Assembly: GCA_002437905.1 (NCBI GenBank)
Contig: DJRT01000014.1
Location: 2,733 to 66,732, forward strand
Source of the DNA: Ruminococcaceae bacterium UBA6353
GTDB lineage: Bacteria; Bacillota; Clostridia; Oscillospirales; Acutalibacteraceae
Reading direction: 5' to 3'
Length of the DNA stretch: 64,000 bases
The notes under the pieces were generated by a model. That model saw only the letters and a list, made by a program, of their open reading frames with translations. It made no database searches and was not told the origin of the DNA. Both the position numbers and the translations under genes were made by a program. Below are positions 56,958 to 64,000 of this stretch, in pieces; position 1 is the stretch's first letter; each line of letters begins with the position of its first letter.

Positions 56958-58784
56958 CTACTGATGGGTCTCCGCAGCGGCAGAGCGCTCATAATCGGTG
57001 ATGCCGGCGCCGGCATTCGGGTGATGGGAGGAATACGCCTGATCACCGACAAAAACGGCCAGCAGCACGGCGCACAGGGGGATAGCCACCGCCGGTTTCA
57101 GCCGCCGCAGGCGGTTATCCAGCACCGGCGCCAGCAGGTAGACGATCGCCATGCCGCCCACGCCGAATACAAACAGTCCCTCGGCACAGATGCGGCCGTT
57201 CAGATTGAGAAAATATCCGCTGTAATCCCACCAGCGCATCCCATTGAAGGCCTTTTCGAGGAAAAACGAGGTAAAGTATTCCACTATGCCGCACAGCAGA
57301 ACGGTGGCGCCGAATTCCAGCGCCGGCCGCCGCCGCAGCCGGTAGAGGAAAAGGAGGATCAGCACGCCGCCAAACCCGTAGATCGGCAGCCACGGGCCGT
57401 GCATGGTGCCGCGGTTGACAAATCGGCCATCATTGAGCAGGTGCAGACCGACCTCCCAGGCCCAGCCGATGAATGAAAAAATGAAAAACAGCAGGATCAG
57501 CGAGGTAACGGAGTAGCGCCGCAGGTAGTGCAGCCGGATCAGCCGGCTGTTTTTGCGGTGGATGGGGCTGGGGGAGAGCCGGTCGGGATAGCTGCGCCCC
57601 TCCACGGCGTCCTCTGCGGCGGCGATCAGCAGCTCACGCTCCTTGCAGACACGGAATTTTTCCTCGTCTGCGCGGTTGCGCAGGGTGACGCCGAAATTCT
57701 GCTCGATAAAGGCCAGCACGCGGCCGGTCTGCGGCTGGGGCAGCGGAGCTTCCTCCTTCAGCCGGATGATGTCGCGGTATTCCTGCTGCAGCAGGGGCGG
57801 ATCCGCCTTTTCGAACAGATAGCGGTCACACAGCTGCCCGCTGCCCTCCAGCCCGTTTTCCAGCGCGCGCTGCCGCAGCCCGGCATAGTATTCGGTGAAG
57901 AACGCGGTTCTGTAAGCATTGGTATACAGGGTATCCGTCAGGCCGAGGGTGACGATCCCCAGCAGCCACCAGCCGAGGTAGGTCAGCTCCAGCACAAAGC
58001 ACTCCCACTTATGGCCGTTCATCATACGGCGGGAGAGGGTGATGCATTCCCGCCAGCCGATCTCCGGGTTTTCGGCGGTGATGTACGGCACAAGGAAGTA
58101 GGAATAGTGCTTGATTATGCCGCCGACGATGGTCAGCGACCATAAAAAGCGGAATATATACAGCATCAGCATATTGCGGCAGACATTCAGCCACCTGCGC
58201 GCCCGCAGGAAGAACAGGAACCGCTGCGGCGTGACCTTTTCATAGGTGCGGCATTCCAGAAACATCCGGCGGGAGACGGCTGCGTACATGTTTTTGATCA
58301 GGAACCAATAGGCCAAGATGAGCAGCAGCAGCAGAAACACCACGATCCCCACCACCACATTTTTGGACAGGCCGAGGCGGCAGAGCGCGTTGGTCACCTG
58401 CAGGAGAAACAGTCCGCCGGTGAGGCCGTTGACCACCTTGGCCAGCACGCCGCGCCGCCGCCCAAGCACGGCGTGTTCCGGCGCCTCGCCTGCCGGTGTT
58501 TCACTGCTGCCGGCGGTTTCGTCGCTGTCCCCGGCCACGATGGAAAGCACCGCCGAAACACTGTTCCAGAAGCCGCTGTTTTCCAGCTCCACCGAGCCGA
58601 TATAGTTTTTCACCTGTGTTTGTATCCCCTGCGGCGTGGGCAGGCTGGCAAAGGCCAGGCTGCCGGCAAACTCATTGCCGAGGAAGACCGCGACCAGGCA
58701 TACGGCTAACAGCAGCACATAGTGCCGCCGGACGACCTGCCGGGCGCGTTTTTTCATCGCTTTTCGGACGGTTTTTGTCTGCAT
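56958..58784 (-). CDS. Fusion membrane protein: DUF975 domain plus putative ABC-transporter CmpB-like domain
   Basis: 608 residues. Residues 1-330 are DUF975-like: basic N-terminus, span HYVLLLAVCLVAVFLGN, VVVGIVVFLLLLLILAYWFLIKNMYAAVSRRMFLE, and the core GWRECITLSRRMMNGHKWECFVLELTYLGWWLLGIVTLGLTD. After a charged linker (about 330-420), the C-terminal 190 residues match the CmpB-like family (PF06541): FFIFSFIGWAWEVGLHLLNDGRFVNRGTMHGPWLPIYGFGGVLIL and FLEKAFNGMRWWDYSGYFLNLNGRICAEGL. Each part usually exists as its own protein. Role unknown; probably envelope-related. Directly upstream of the phosphoesterase on the same strand. Confidence 0.82.
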   Translation of the reverse strand: MQTKTVRKAMKKRARQVVRRHYVLLLAVCLVAVFLGNEFAGSLAFASLPTPQGIQTQVKNYIGSVELENSGFWNSVSAVLSIVAGDSDETAGSSETPAGEAPEHAVLGRRRGVLAKVVNGLTGGLFLLQVTNALCRLGLSKNVVVGIVVFLLLLLILAYWFLIKNMYAAVSRRMFLECRTYEKVTPQRFLFFLRARRWLNVCRNMLMLYIFRFLWSLTIVGGIIKHYSYFLVPYITAENPEIGWRECITLSRRMMNGHKWECFVLELTYLGWWLLGIVTLGLTDTLYTNAYRTAFFTEYYAGLRQRALENGLEGSGQLCDRYLFEKADPPLLQQEYRDIIRLKEEAPLPQPQTGRVLAFIEQNFGVTLRNRADEEKFRVCKERELLIAAAEDAVEGRSYPDRLSPSPIHRKNSRLIRLHYLRRYSVTSLILLFFIFSFIGWAWEVGLHLLNDGRFVNRGTMHGPWLPIYGFGGVLILLFLYRLRRRPALEFGATVLLCGIVEYFTSFFLEKAFNGMRWWDYSGYFLNLNGRICAEGLFVFGVGGMAIVYLLAPVLDNRLRRLKPAVAIPLCAVLLAVFVGDQAYSSHHPNAGAGITDYERSAAAETHQ

Positions 58785-58868
58785 GTTGTTTCTCCCTATG
58801 TGTTTTCCGGCGGTTTGTGCCGACTTTATGTCGATTTTATGCCGGCTTCGTGCCGAATTGCGCCGGTT

Positions 58869-60059
58869 TTACCCGGCAAAGCGCAGGGTGATCGGGCAGA
58901 TCTCCGCTTTGGTGCCCACCCGCATATTCGGCCCGAACAGGCCGACGCCGGAGGTAACGATGACCTGCATCGCGTCTTTCCGGGAGTATCCGTAGGCGTT
59001 TTCCCAGAACAGCTGGATGGTCAGGTTGCCGGGGAACAGCTGCCCGTCGTGGGTGTGGCCGCACAGATCCACATCCACCCCGGCGTCCGCCAGCTCAGCC
59101 AGCTCGGACGGCTCATGATCCAGCACCAGAATCGGCTTGTCCGTGCCCAGCTGCTCTGTGATCTGCTGCGGGGTGCGGCGGGTCGCGATCCCACGGCCGG
59201 GCTTTTTGGCGTCCGGGCGGCCGTACAGCCACACCTGCCCATTGATGAGCACAGCCTCGTCCTGCAGCAGCTGTATGCCGGCCTCGGTCAGAAAAGCGTC
59301 CATCTCCGGGCTGCTGGCTTTCTCCCGGCCGCCGCCGAAGGTGAAGCCGGCCAGGATGGGTTCCTCGATATCGTGGTTGCCGTAGCAGGCGTACACCCCG
59401 TAGGTGGAACGGATGCCCCGCAGCGTGGCGGCCAGCTGCTCCGGCTGGTCGACGGCCTCCCATTCATTATCGAAAATATCGCCGGCGATGACCACCAGAT
59501 CCGGCTGCTGGGCGTTCACCTTTTCCACCATCTGCTGCATCTGCCGCAGACCGATATTGTAGCCAAGGTGCAGATCGGCCAGCAGCACCACCTGCATTTC
59601 CTGCATATCTCCGGCGCGCTTATCCACCGTGACGGTGTAGGGGGTTACCTGGATATTGCCTGCGTTGACCACCCCCAGCACGGTCACGGCCAGGATGGCA
59701 GCGGCGCACAGGCCGCCCACCGTGCGGTGCACCCACGGCCGGCACACCCGTTCGCGCAGGTGCAGCAGATGCACAAAAAGCAGCCGCAGCAGATCGGCCA
59801 GGGCAACGGCCAGCAGCATATACAGCAGCACCCCCAGCCAGTAGTTGCCGATCAGCTTCATCCAGCGGCGCAGCTGGCCGGCCGGCAGGAAAAACGCCAC
59901 CAGAAAGGATAGGGCAAAAAAGGCGTAAATGATGACCGGGATCAGCCAGCGCCGCTTCTTTTCGAAGGACGGGAACCACACCCGTATCCAGCCAAAAATC
60001 CGCCAAAACAAGTATAAATTGACCAAAATATACAGAGGGGATAAAATGATTGCCAGCAT
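58869..60059 (-). CDS. Membrane-anchored metallophosphoesterase (YkuE/YaeI type)
   Basis: 396 residues from ATG 60059 (AGGAG upstream). Four or five N-terminal spans (LAIILSPLYILVNLYLFW, RRWLIPVIIYAFFALSFLVAFF, IGNYWLGVLLYMLLAVALADLLRLLFV, GGLCAAAILAVTVLGVV), then a calcineurin-like domain facing out or in: VVLLADLHLGYNIG, VVIAGDIFDN, CYGNHDIEEP, VLDHEPSEL and LCGHTHDGQLFPGN. YkuE-type enzymes act on the cell wall or lipid phosphoesters. It starts upstream of the fusion gene (84 bp gap), likely one transcript. Confidence 0.9.
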   Translation of the reverse strand: MLAIILSPLYILVNLYLFWRIFGWIRVWFPSFEKKRRWLIPVIIYAFFALSFLVAFFLPAGQLRRWMKLIGNYWLGVLLYMLLAVALADLLRLLFVHLLHLRERVCRPWVHRTVGGLCAAAILAVTVLGVVNAGNIQVTPYTVTVDKRAGDMQEMQVVLLADLHLGYNIGLRQMQQMVEKVNAQQPDLVVIAGDIFDNEWEAVDQPEQLAATLRGIRSTYGVYACYGNHDIEEPILAGFTFGGGREKASSPEMDAFLTEAGIQLLQDEAVLINGQVWLYGRPDAKKPGRGIATRRTPQQITEQLGTDKPILVLDHEPSELAELADAGVDVDLCGHTHDGQLFPGNLTIQLFWENAYGYSRKDAMQVIVTSGVGLFGPNMRVGTKAEICPITLRFAG

Positions 60060-60188
60060 GAAGCATTTTCTCCTGTAAAACCACGGATAGCGTACGCCGG
60101 TATTGTAGCACAGATCGGCCGAAAAAGCCACCCCCTATGCGCAGAAAAAAGCAGCCGTCCGCCATATGGCGGACGGCTGCGGGCAGAA

Positions 60189-61634
60189 TTACGGCTGCGC
60201 GTATCGGCGGATGAAATAGGCCGGTGTGCTGCTCCAAGCGTGGCAGGCACTGTTCAGCTTGCGGTCCCACACAGCGGAGAAGTCGGGATCGCCCGGCACA
60301 TAGACTTCGCGGAAGGTATCGGCATCCGCCATGCCGCCCCAGATTTTCCGGACATAGGCCAGAGCACCGGCGGTGTCGCCGGTCTTGGCGATCGCCTCGG
60401 CAATGTAGTGGTGCATATAGGGGGTAAAGGGCTGCAGCGCCCCCGCGGTATGGCTGACCGTTTCCAGCACCCGGCGCGCCTGCTCCCCGGCCGCCACACC
60501 GCCGAGGATCATCCACACCTGTGAATGAACGCTGATCTGCCGGCCGTCCCGCTCACACAGGAACAGCCCCTTTTCGGGATCAAAGCAGGTATCCTGCAGC
60601 GTGCGGCGGCGTGTGGCCAGCTCAGTGTTCAGCGCGGCGGCGCGCGGCGGGTCGAAATGCGCCAGCACAGCCGCATATTTTTCCAGCGCATACAGGTAGA
60701 TGCCGGCCAGTGACAGCCACTTCTGCAGCCCTTCGCACCAATCCACAAAGCAGCTGGGGCAGCCCTCGCCGTCGATCAGCTCTGCTGTGCCCGCCAGCTG
60801 ATTATCGCAGACGGGCAGCAGCTTTTCCACTGTTTCAGTGTCGCCGGTGTGGGTGAAGTATTCGCACACGGTGACCACATAAAAGAGGGCATAGTCCACA
60901 TGGTTGCTGTCCCCGTCCAGCACATACTCAAACACATCGGAGGGCACCAGTCCCTGCGCGCTGGTGCGGCAGGCGGCGAACAGGAACAGGCACTTTTTGA
61001 CCAGCTCACGGTTATCAAAGGTGTAATAGTTGGTCAGTGCCTGCAGCCGCAGATCGCCGCTCCACAGCCGCCGGTCGCGCTTGGGGCCGTCCTCGAATAC
61101 CCCCTGCATACAGTTTTTCAGCGTATTCACGGCGATGCTGTCCAGCTGCCGCAGCTGTGCATCCGCTGTGTGCAGCGGCCGGAGGGCGGCGGTATCCGCC
61201 GAGGAGACCGCCCGGAAGCAGCAGTCGCGCAGCAGCAGCTTCTGCGGGGTGGCCTCCACGGTGATGCGGATGTAGCGGCACGCATACCGCCGCGGCAAAG
61301 CAAACTGGCCGGGGCGGTCGACATGGATGACCTCCTCCTGCAGCCATGAGCGGCAGATCCATGCCGCGCTGACGGAGAAGTCCTGTTCCAGCTCCCACGC
61401 CGTTTCGCAGAATTTGATCCGCAGGCGCACCGGAGCATCCAGGTAGCGGTCGGCATGCCACAGGTGGAAGGACAGATGCCCGACATAGTAATTGCCAAGA
61501 TCCAGTGTGATGCTGTCGCCGTTGTCCAGCGGTGCCTCCGGGCAGGCCGGGTGCAGCAGCTGCTCATGCAGCGGCACATGGCAGGCTGCGGCCAGGTCGG
61601 CGAAGGTCTGCCGGTCATAGTGTTTTTGTTCCAT
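60189..61634 (-). CDS. Alpha-L-rhamnosidase-like (GH78-like) six-hairpin glycosidase
   Basis: 481 residues, shorter than the 753-residue GH78 enzyme in this window. The N-terminal 150 residues form a beta domain (SITLDLGNYYVGHLSFHLWHADRYLDAPV; ACRYIRITVEATPQKLLLRDC). The (alpha/alpha)6 part shows NTLKNCMQGVFEDGPKRDRRLWSGDLRLQALTNYYTF, the rhamnosidase acid motif region, FVDWCEGLQKWLSLAGIYLYAL, and HAWSSTPAYFIRRYAQP at the end. No signal peptide. GAGG upstream of the ATG. Divergent from the DUF4091 gene at 61892, which may share a substrate. Confidence 0.8.
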   Translation of the reverse strand: MEQKHYDRQTFADLAAACHVPLHEQLLHPACPEAPLDNGDSITLDLGNYYVGHLSFHLWHADRYLDAPVRLRIKFCETAWELEQDFSVSAAWICRSWLQEEVIHVDRPGQFALPRRYACRYIRITVEATPQKLLLRDCCFRAVSSADTAALRPLHTADAQLRQLDSIAVNTLKNCMQGVFEDGPKRDRRLWSGDLRLQALTNYYTFDNRELVKKCLFLFAACRTSAQGLVPSDVFEYVLDGDSNHVDYALFYVVTVCEYFTHTGDTETVEKLLPVCDNQLAGTAELIDGEGCPSCFVDWCEGLQKWLSLAGIYLYALEKYAAVLAHFDPPRAAALNTELATRRRTLQDTCFDPEKGLFLCERDGRQISVHSQVWMILGGVAAGEQARRVLETVSHTAGALQPFTPYMHHYIAEAIAKTGDTAGALAYVRKIWGGMADADTFREVYVPGDPDFSAVWDRKLNSACHAWSSTPAYFIRRYAQP

Positions 61635-61891
61635 ACGGTCACCTCATCTTTTGCTGCGGCGGCGCCCGGCCGCGCAGCCGATATCCAGTAGGAGAATACT
61701 ACATCCGGTGGCGGAAAGTCAAGTCTTTTGCCCGCGGCAGCCGAAAGAGGACAAAAACGGTATGCCCTGGGCAAAAATGCGAAAATGGACATTTTTACAG
61801 AAAATAAGACAATCGACCATAGACGGCGGCCGACAGATAGCAGTATAATGCTGTGGAATGACTATAAAAAGCAAAGGATGCGTGAACAGAA
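61635..61891. promoter_or_regulatory. Divergent intergenic region between the GH78-like and DUF4091 genes
   Basis: 257 bp without a gene. A good TATAAT lies at 61844-61849, reading right, but the -35 (TAGACG at 18 bp) is weak, as in activated promoters. Two AAATG/CATTT-type short dyads are seen near 61780-61798. No known regulator binding site was recognised. Confidence 0.4.
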
Positions 61892-63517
61892 ATGCTCAAG
61901 CTTTTACAGACCTCCTCGCTGGAGAAGGTGCTGCCGCAGACGACCTGCCCGGCAGCGGAGATCACGGGGCTTTCTGCCCTGCGGGGGGAAACGGTCTTTT
62001 ATCAGGTGGCCTACTGCGCAAATGAGCCGAAGGAATATACGGTCAGCGTGCAATCGGCGGTGGCCGAGCATGTGCGGCTGTATGCGGTGCGCTGCGTGCC
62101 GGTGTATCTGGCTACCTTCAGCTTTGCCATGGACGACCCAAACTACATCAGCCACAACGGCGGGCTGTACCCGGATCACCTGCAGCCGCTGGTGCAGCCC
62201 ACGGTGAAGGCCTATTCCGGCTATGAGGCGCTGTGGGTGGAGCTGTCCGGCGATCTGCCGGCCGGCGACCATACGGTTACGCTGGTGTTTTCGGCGGCCG
62301 ATGGCGAGCGGCAGGAGACCACCTTCTGCCTGCACACCATAGATGCCGCGCTGCCGCCGCAGGAGCTGCAGTACACCCAGTGGTTCCACACCGATTGCAT
62401 CAGCACCTATTACGGGGTGGAGGCTTTCTCTGAGGAGCACTGGGTGCTGATTGAAAAATTCATCCGCATGGCGGCGGAAAACGGGGTGAACATGCTGCTG
62501 ACCCCCATCTTCACCCCGCCGCTGGATACGGCTGTGGGCGGTGAGCGCCCGACGGTGCAGCTGGTCGGCATTTCCCGGCGGAACGGGCAGTACACATTTG
62601 ATTTTACCGCCCTGCGGCGCTGGATCGCGCTGGGGGAGCGCTGCGGTATCCGGTATTTTGAGATGGCGCACCTGTTTACCCAGTGGGGGGCGGAGTACAC
62701 CCCGAAGATCATGGTGGAGGAGGACGGGGTGCTGCACCGCGCCTTTGGCTGGGATGTGGCGGCGACCGACCCGCGCTATGAGGCGTTTCTGGATGCTTTC
62801 TTGCCGGCGCTGACGGCGGAGCTGCGGGCAGCCGGTGTGGCTGAACGCACGGTTTTTCACATCTCCGATGAGCCGGAGGAAGGGCACCTGGAAAGCTATA
62901 CGGCGGCCAAGCGCCTGGCCGAAAAGCATCTGCAGGGCTTCCGGATGATGGATGCCCTGTCCTCCTATGCCTTTTATTCCCGTGGGCTGGTGGCGCACCC
63001 GGTTGTGGCCACCACGGCCATCGGCACCTTTATTGAGCATGATGTGCGGCCGCTGTGGGCGTACTATTGCTGCGGGCAGGTGGCTGGCTGCTCCAACCGC
63101 CTGATGGCCATGCCCTCCTGGCGTACCCGGTTTATCGCCTATCCGCTGTTCAAATTTGCGGCGGAGGGCTTCCTGCAGTGGGGCTACAATTTCTATTATA
63201 CGCAGTTTTCTACGCGGCCGGTGGATCCCTTTACCGAAACGGATGCCGGCCACGCTTTCCCGGCTGGCGATGCCTTCTCGGTGTATCCCGGCCCGCAGGG
63301 GCCGGAGCCGTCGCTGCGGCTGTTTGTGTTCCGCGAGGCGCTGCAGGATCTGCGGGCTATGCGTCTGCTGGAGGGAATGATGGGGCATGAGGCTCTGGTG
63401 AAGCTGCTGGAGGAGATTGCCGGGGAGACGATCACCTTTGGCCACTGTGCGCAGGAAGCGGCAACGGTGCTGGCCATGCGTGCCCGCGTGAATGCGGAAA
63501 TTGAAAAGCGGCTGTGA
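61892..63517 (+). CDS. DUF4091-domain protein, putative glycoside hydrolase
   Basis: 541 residues. N-terminal beta domain (GLSALRGETVFYQVAYCANEPKEYTVSVQS; GYEALWVELSGDLPAGDHTVTLVF). The middle is a TIM barrel (FIRMAAENGVNMLLTPIFTPPLDT; RYFEMAHLFTQWGAEYTPKI; VFHISDEPEEGHLESY, where Asp-Glu at a strand end look catalytic). The C-terminal DUF4091 has FAAEGFLQWGYNFYYTQFS, DAGHAFPAGDAFSVYPGPQGPEPSLR and LRLFVFREALQDLRAMRLLE. DUF4091 is usually found at the end of bacterial glycosidases. Substrate unknown; a rhamnose-linked context is inferred from the neighbour. Confidence 0.85.
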   Translation: MLKLLQTSSLEKVLPQTTCPAAEITGLSALRGETVFYQVAYCANEPKEYTVSVQSAVAEHVRLYAVRCVPVYLATFSFAMDDPNYISHNGGLYPDHLQPLVQPTVKAYSGYEALWVELSGDLPAGDHTVTLVFSAADGERQETTFCLHTIDAALPPQELQYTQWFHTDCISTYYGVEAFSEEHWVLIEKFIRMAAENGVNMLLTPIFTPPLDTAVGGERPTVQLVGISRRNGQYTFDFTALRRWIALGERCGIRYFEMAHLFTQWGAEYTPKIMVEEDGVLHRAFGWDVAATDPRYEAFLDAFLPALTAELRAAGVAERTVFHISDEPEEGHLESYTAAKRLAEKHLQGFRMMDALSSYAFYSRGLVAHPVVATTAIGTFIEHDVRPLWAYYCCGQVAGCSNRLMAMPSWRTRFIAYPLFKFAAEGFLQWGYNFYYTQFSTRPVDPFTETDAGHAFPAGDAFSVYPGPQGPEPSLRLFVFREALQDLRAMRLLEGMMGHEALVKLLEEIAGETITFGHCAQEAATVLAMRARVNAEIEKRL

Positions 63518-63540
63518 CCGCTGCTGCGGCGAAAGGAAAA

Positions 63541-63576
63541 AGGGGGAGCGCCCGTATGGGTGCTCCCCCTTTGTTT
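63541..63576 (+). terminator. Terminator after the DUF4091 gene
   Basis: 13 bp stem (63541-63553 and 63558-63570, loop GTAT) followed by TTGTTTG. Confidence 0.8.
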
Positions 63577-63634
63577 GCCGGTGGGAGGCGGGGTGATTTG
63601 CCCCGCCGTTTTTCTTGTGGATACAGTGTTTTGG

Positions 63635-63742
63635 TTACACCTGTCCGGTGGGGCTTTTGGTTGGGATGAAGACCTTTGTTATGGCCGCTGCGGCGATCAG
63701 CACTACCGGAAAGAGGCTGCCGGCCAGCAAGCCGGCATGCAT
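63635..63742 (-). CDS. Possible 35-residue single-span membrane protein after the serine dehydratase gene
   Basis: ATG 63742 lies two bases after the stop of the serine dehydratase alpha gene, and its ribosome site (AAGGGG) is inside that gene's end. It reads MHAGLLAGSLFPVVLIAAAA then ITKVFIPTKSPTGQV: one span and a short basic tail. Too short to be sure; may be chance. Confidence 0.3.
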   Translation of the reverse strand: MHAGLLAGSLFPVVLIAAAAITKVFIPTKSPTGQV

Positions 63743-63744
63743 GG

Positions 63745-64000
63745 CTATTGCCCCTTGCCGATGTCCTCTGCCAGCTTCCGGGCGGTGGGGGTGGCGGCCA
63801 GGCCGCCCAGCCCGGTTTCCCGCAGGCCGGCGGGCAGCGCGTCGCCGATCTCGCCCATGGCGTCGATCACCTCATCGGGCGGGATGCGGCTTTCGATGCC
63901 GGCCAGTGCCATATTGGCGGCGCTCACGGCGCCCACGGCGCCGATCACATTGCGGCGTACGCAGGGCAGCTCCACCAGGCCGGCCACCGGGTCGCATACA
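63745..64000 (-). CDS. sdaAA: L-serine dehydratase, iron-sulfur-dependent, alpha subunit (C-terminal part only)
   Basis: The frame enters from beyond base 64000 and ends at 63745. The visible part reads YACDPVAGLVELPCVRRN, VIGAVGAVSAANMALAGI, IPPDEVIDAMGEIGDALP, and GLRETGLGGLAATPTARKL. The Cys in ELPCVRRN is one ligand of the [4Fe-4S] cluster that activates serine. The enzyme turns L-serine to pyruvate and ammonia. The beta subunit is expected outside the window. The usual family C-terminus is kept, so this end is complete. Confidence 0.9.
   Translation of the reverse strand, partial: VCDPVAGLVELPCVRRNVIGAVGAVSAANMALAGIESRIPPDEVIDAMGEIGDALPAGLRETGLGGLAATPTARKLAEDIGKGQ

Overview
The window looks like chromosome of a high-GC anaerobic Firmicute of the class Clostridia (Oscillospiraceae/Ruminococcaceae type, probably from the gut). 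This rests on sigma-A type promoters with AGGAGG ribosome sites, a type III glutamine synthetase, RNase Y, an ffs-dnaX-ybaB-recR cluster, a holB-ricT-trmN6-rsmI cluster, a NifU-like/GGGtGRT pair, and several plant-glycan glycosidases. No species can be named from the sequence alone. Gene calls come from reading translations and motifs; no database search was run.

Left end (1-3.8 kb): a lower-GC module read leftwards. It has a tyrosine recombinase, a 229 bp segment bounded by perfect 20 bp inverted repeats, a 244-residue protein of unknown function, and a secreted BspA-like leucine-rich-repeat protein that runs off the window. The bounded segment holds a good promoter that now points away from the two genes. 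The simplest reading is an invertible, phase-variable promoter switch for a surface or secreted protein, drawn in its OFF orientation. A tRNA-Pro gene and a broken tRNA-Pro copy follow.

Middle (3.8-33 kb): tRNA modification (trmO), HTH regulators, a GH127 arabinofuranosidase with a divergent AraC regulator, uvrB, small redox genes and D-lactate dehydrogenase. Two compact non-coding transcription units lie back to back at 14.33-14.68 kb, ahead of an HTH gene. Then come a GtrB/GtrA pair, an amidase, rny, a lower-GC cluster of small membrane proteins, a prohibitin-like protein, a NitT/TauT-type ABC transporter and a GH16 lipoprotein. A polar amino-acid ABC transporter is coupled to a DapF-fold racemase. 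A Na+-pump beta subunit, a 42-residue membrane protein and an MgtC protein sit behind a consensus promoter and a leader that looks like a yybP-ykoY riboswitch with a terminator.

Right half (33-64 kb): a small alarmone synthetase, a GH78 rhamnosidase, then housekeeping blocks: SRP RNA, dnaX, ybaB, recR, smpB, and on the other strand holB, ricT, ferredoxin, trmN6, rsmI, mnmE. Beyond these are a DUF2079 membrane protein, a phosphodiesterase, fucO (lactaldehyde reductase), glnN, a 502-residue protein of unknown function, the NifU-like/GGGtGRT pair, a DUF975-CmpB membrane fusion, a membrane phosphoesterase, a second rhamnosidase-like protein, a DUF4091 protein, and the end of an L-serine dehydratase alpha subunit. 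GH127, GH78, the GH78-like protein, GH16 and FucO together suggest use of arabinose- and rhamnose-bearing plant polysaccharides, with lactaldehyde from deoxysugars reduced to propanediol.
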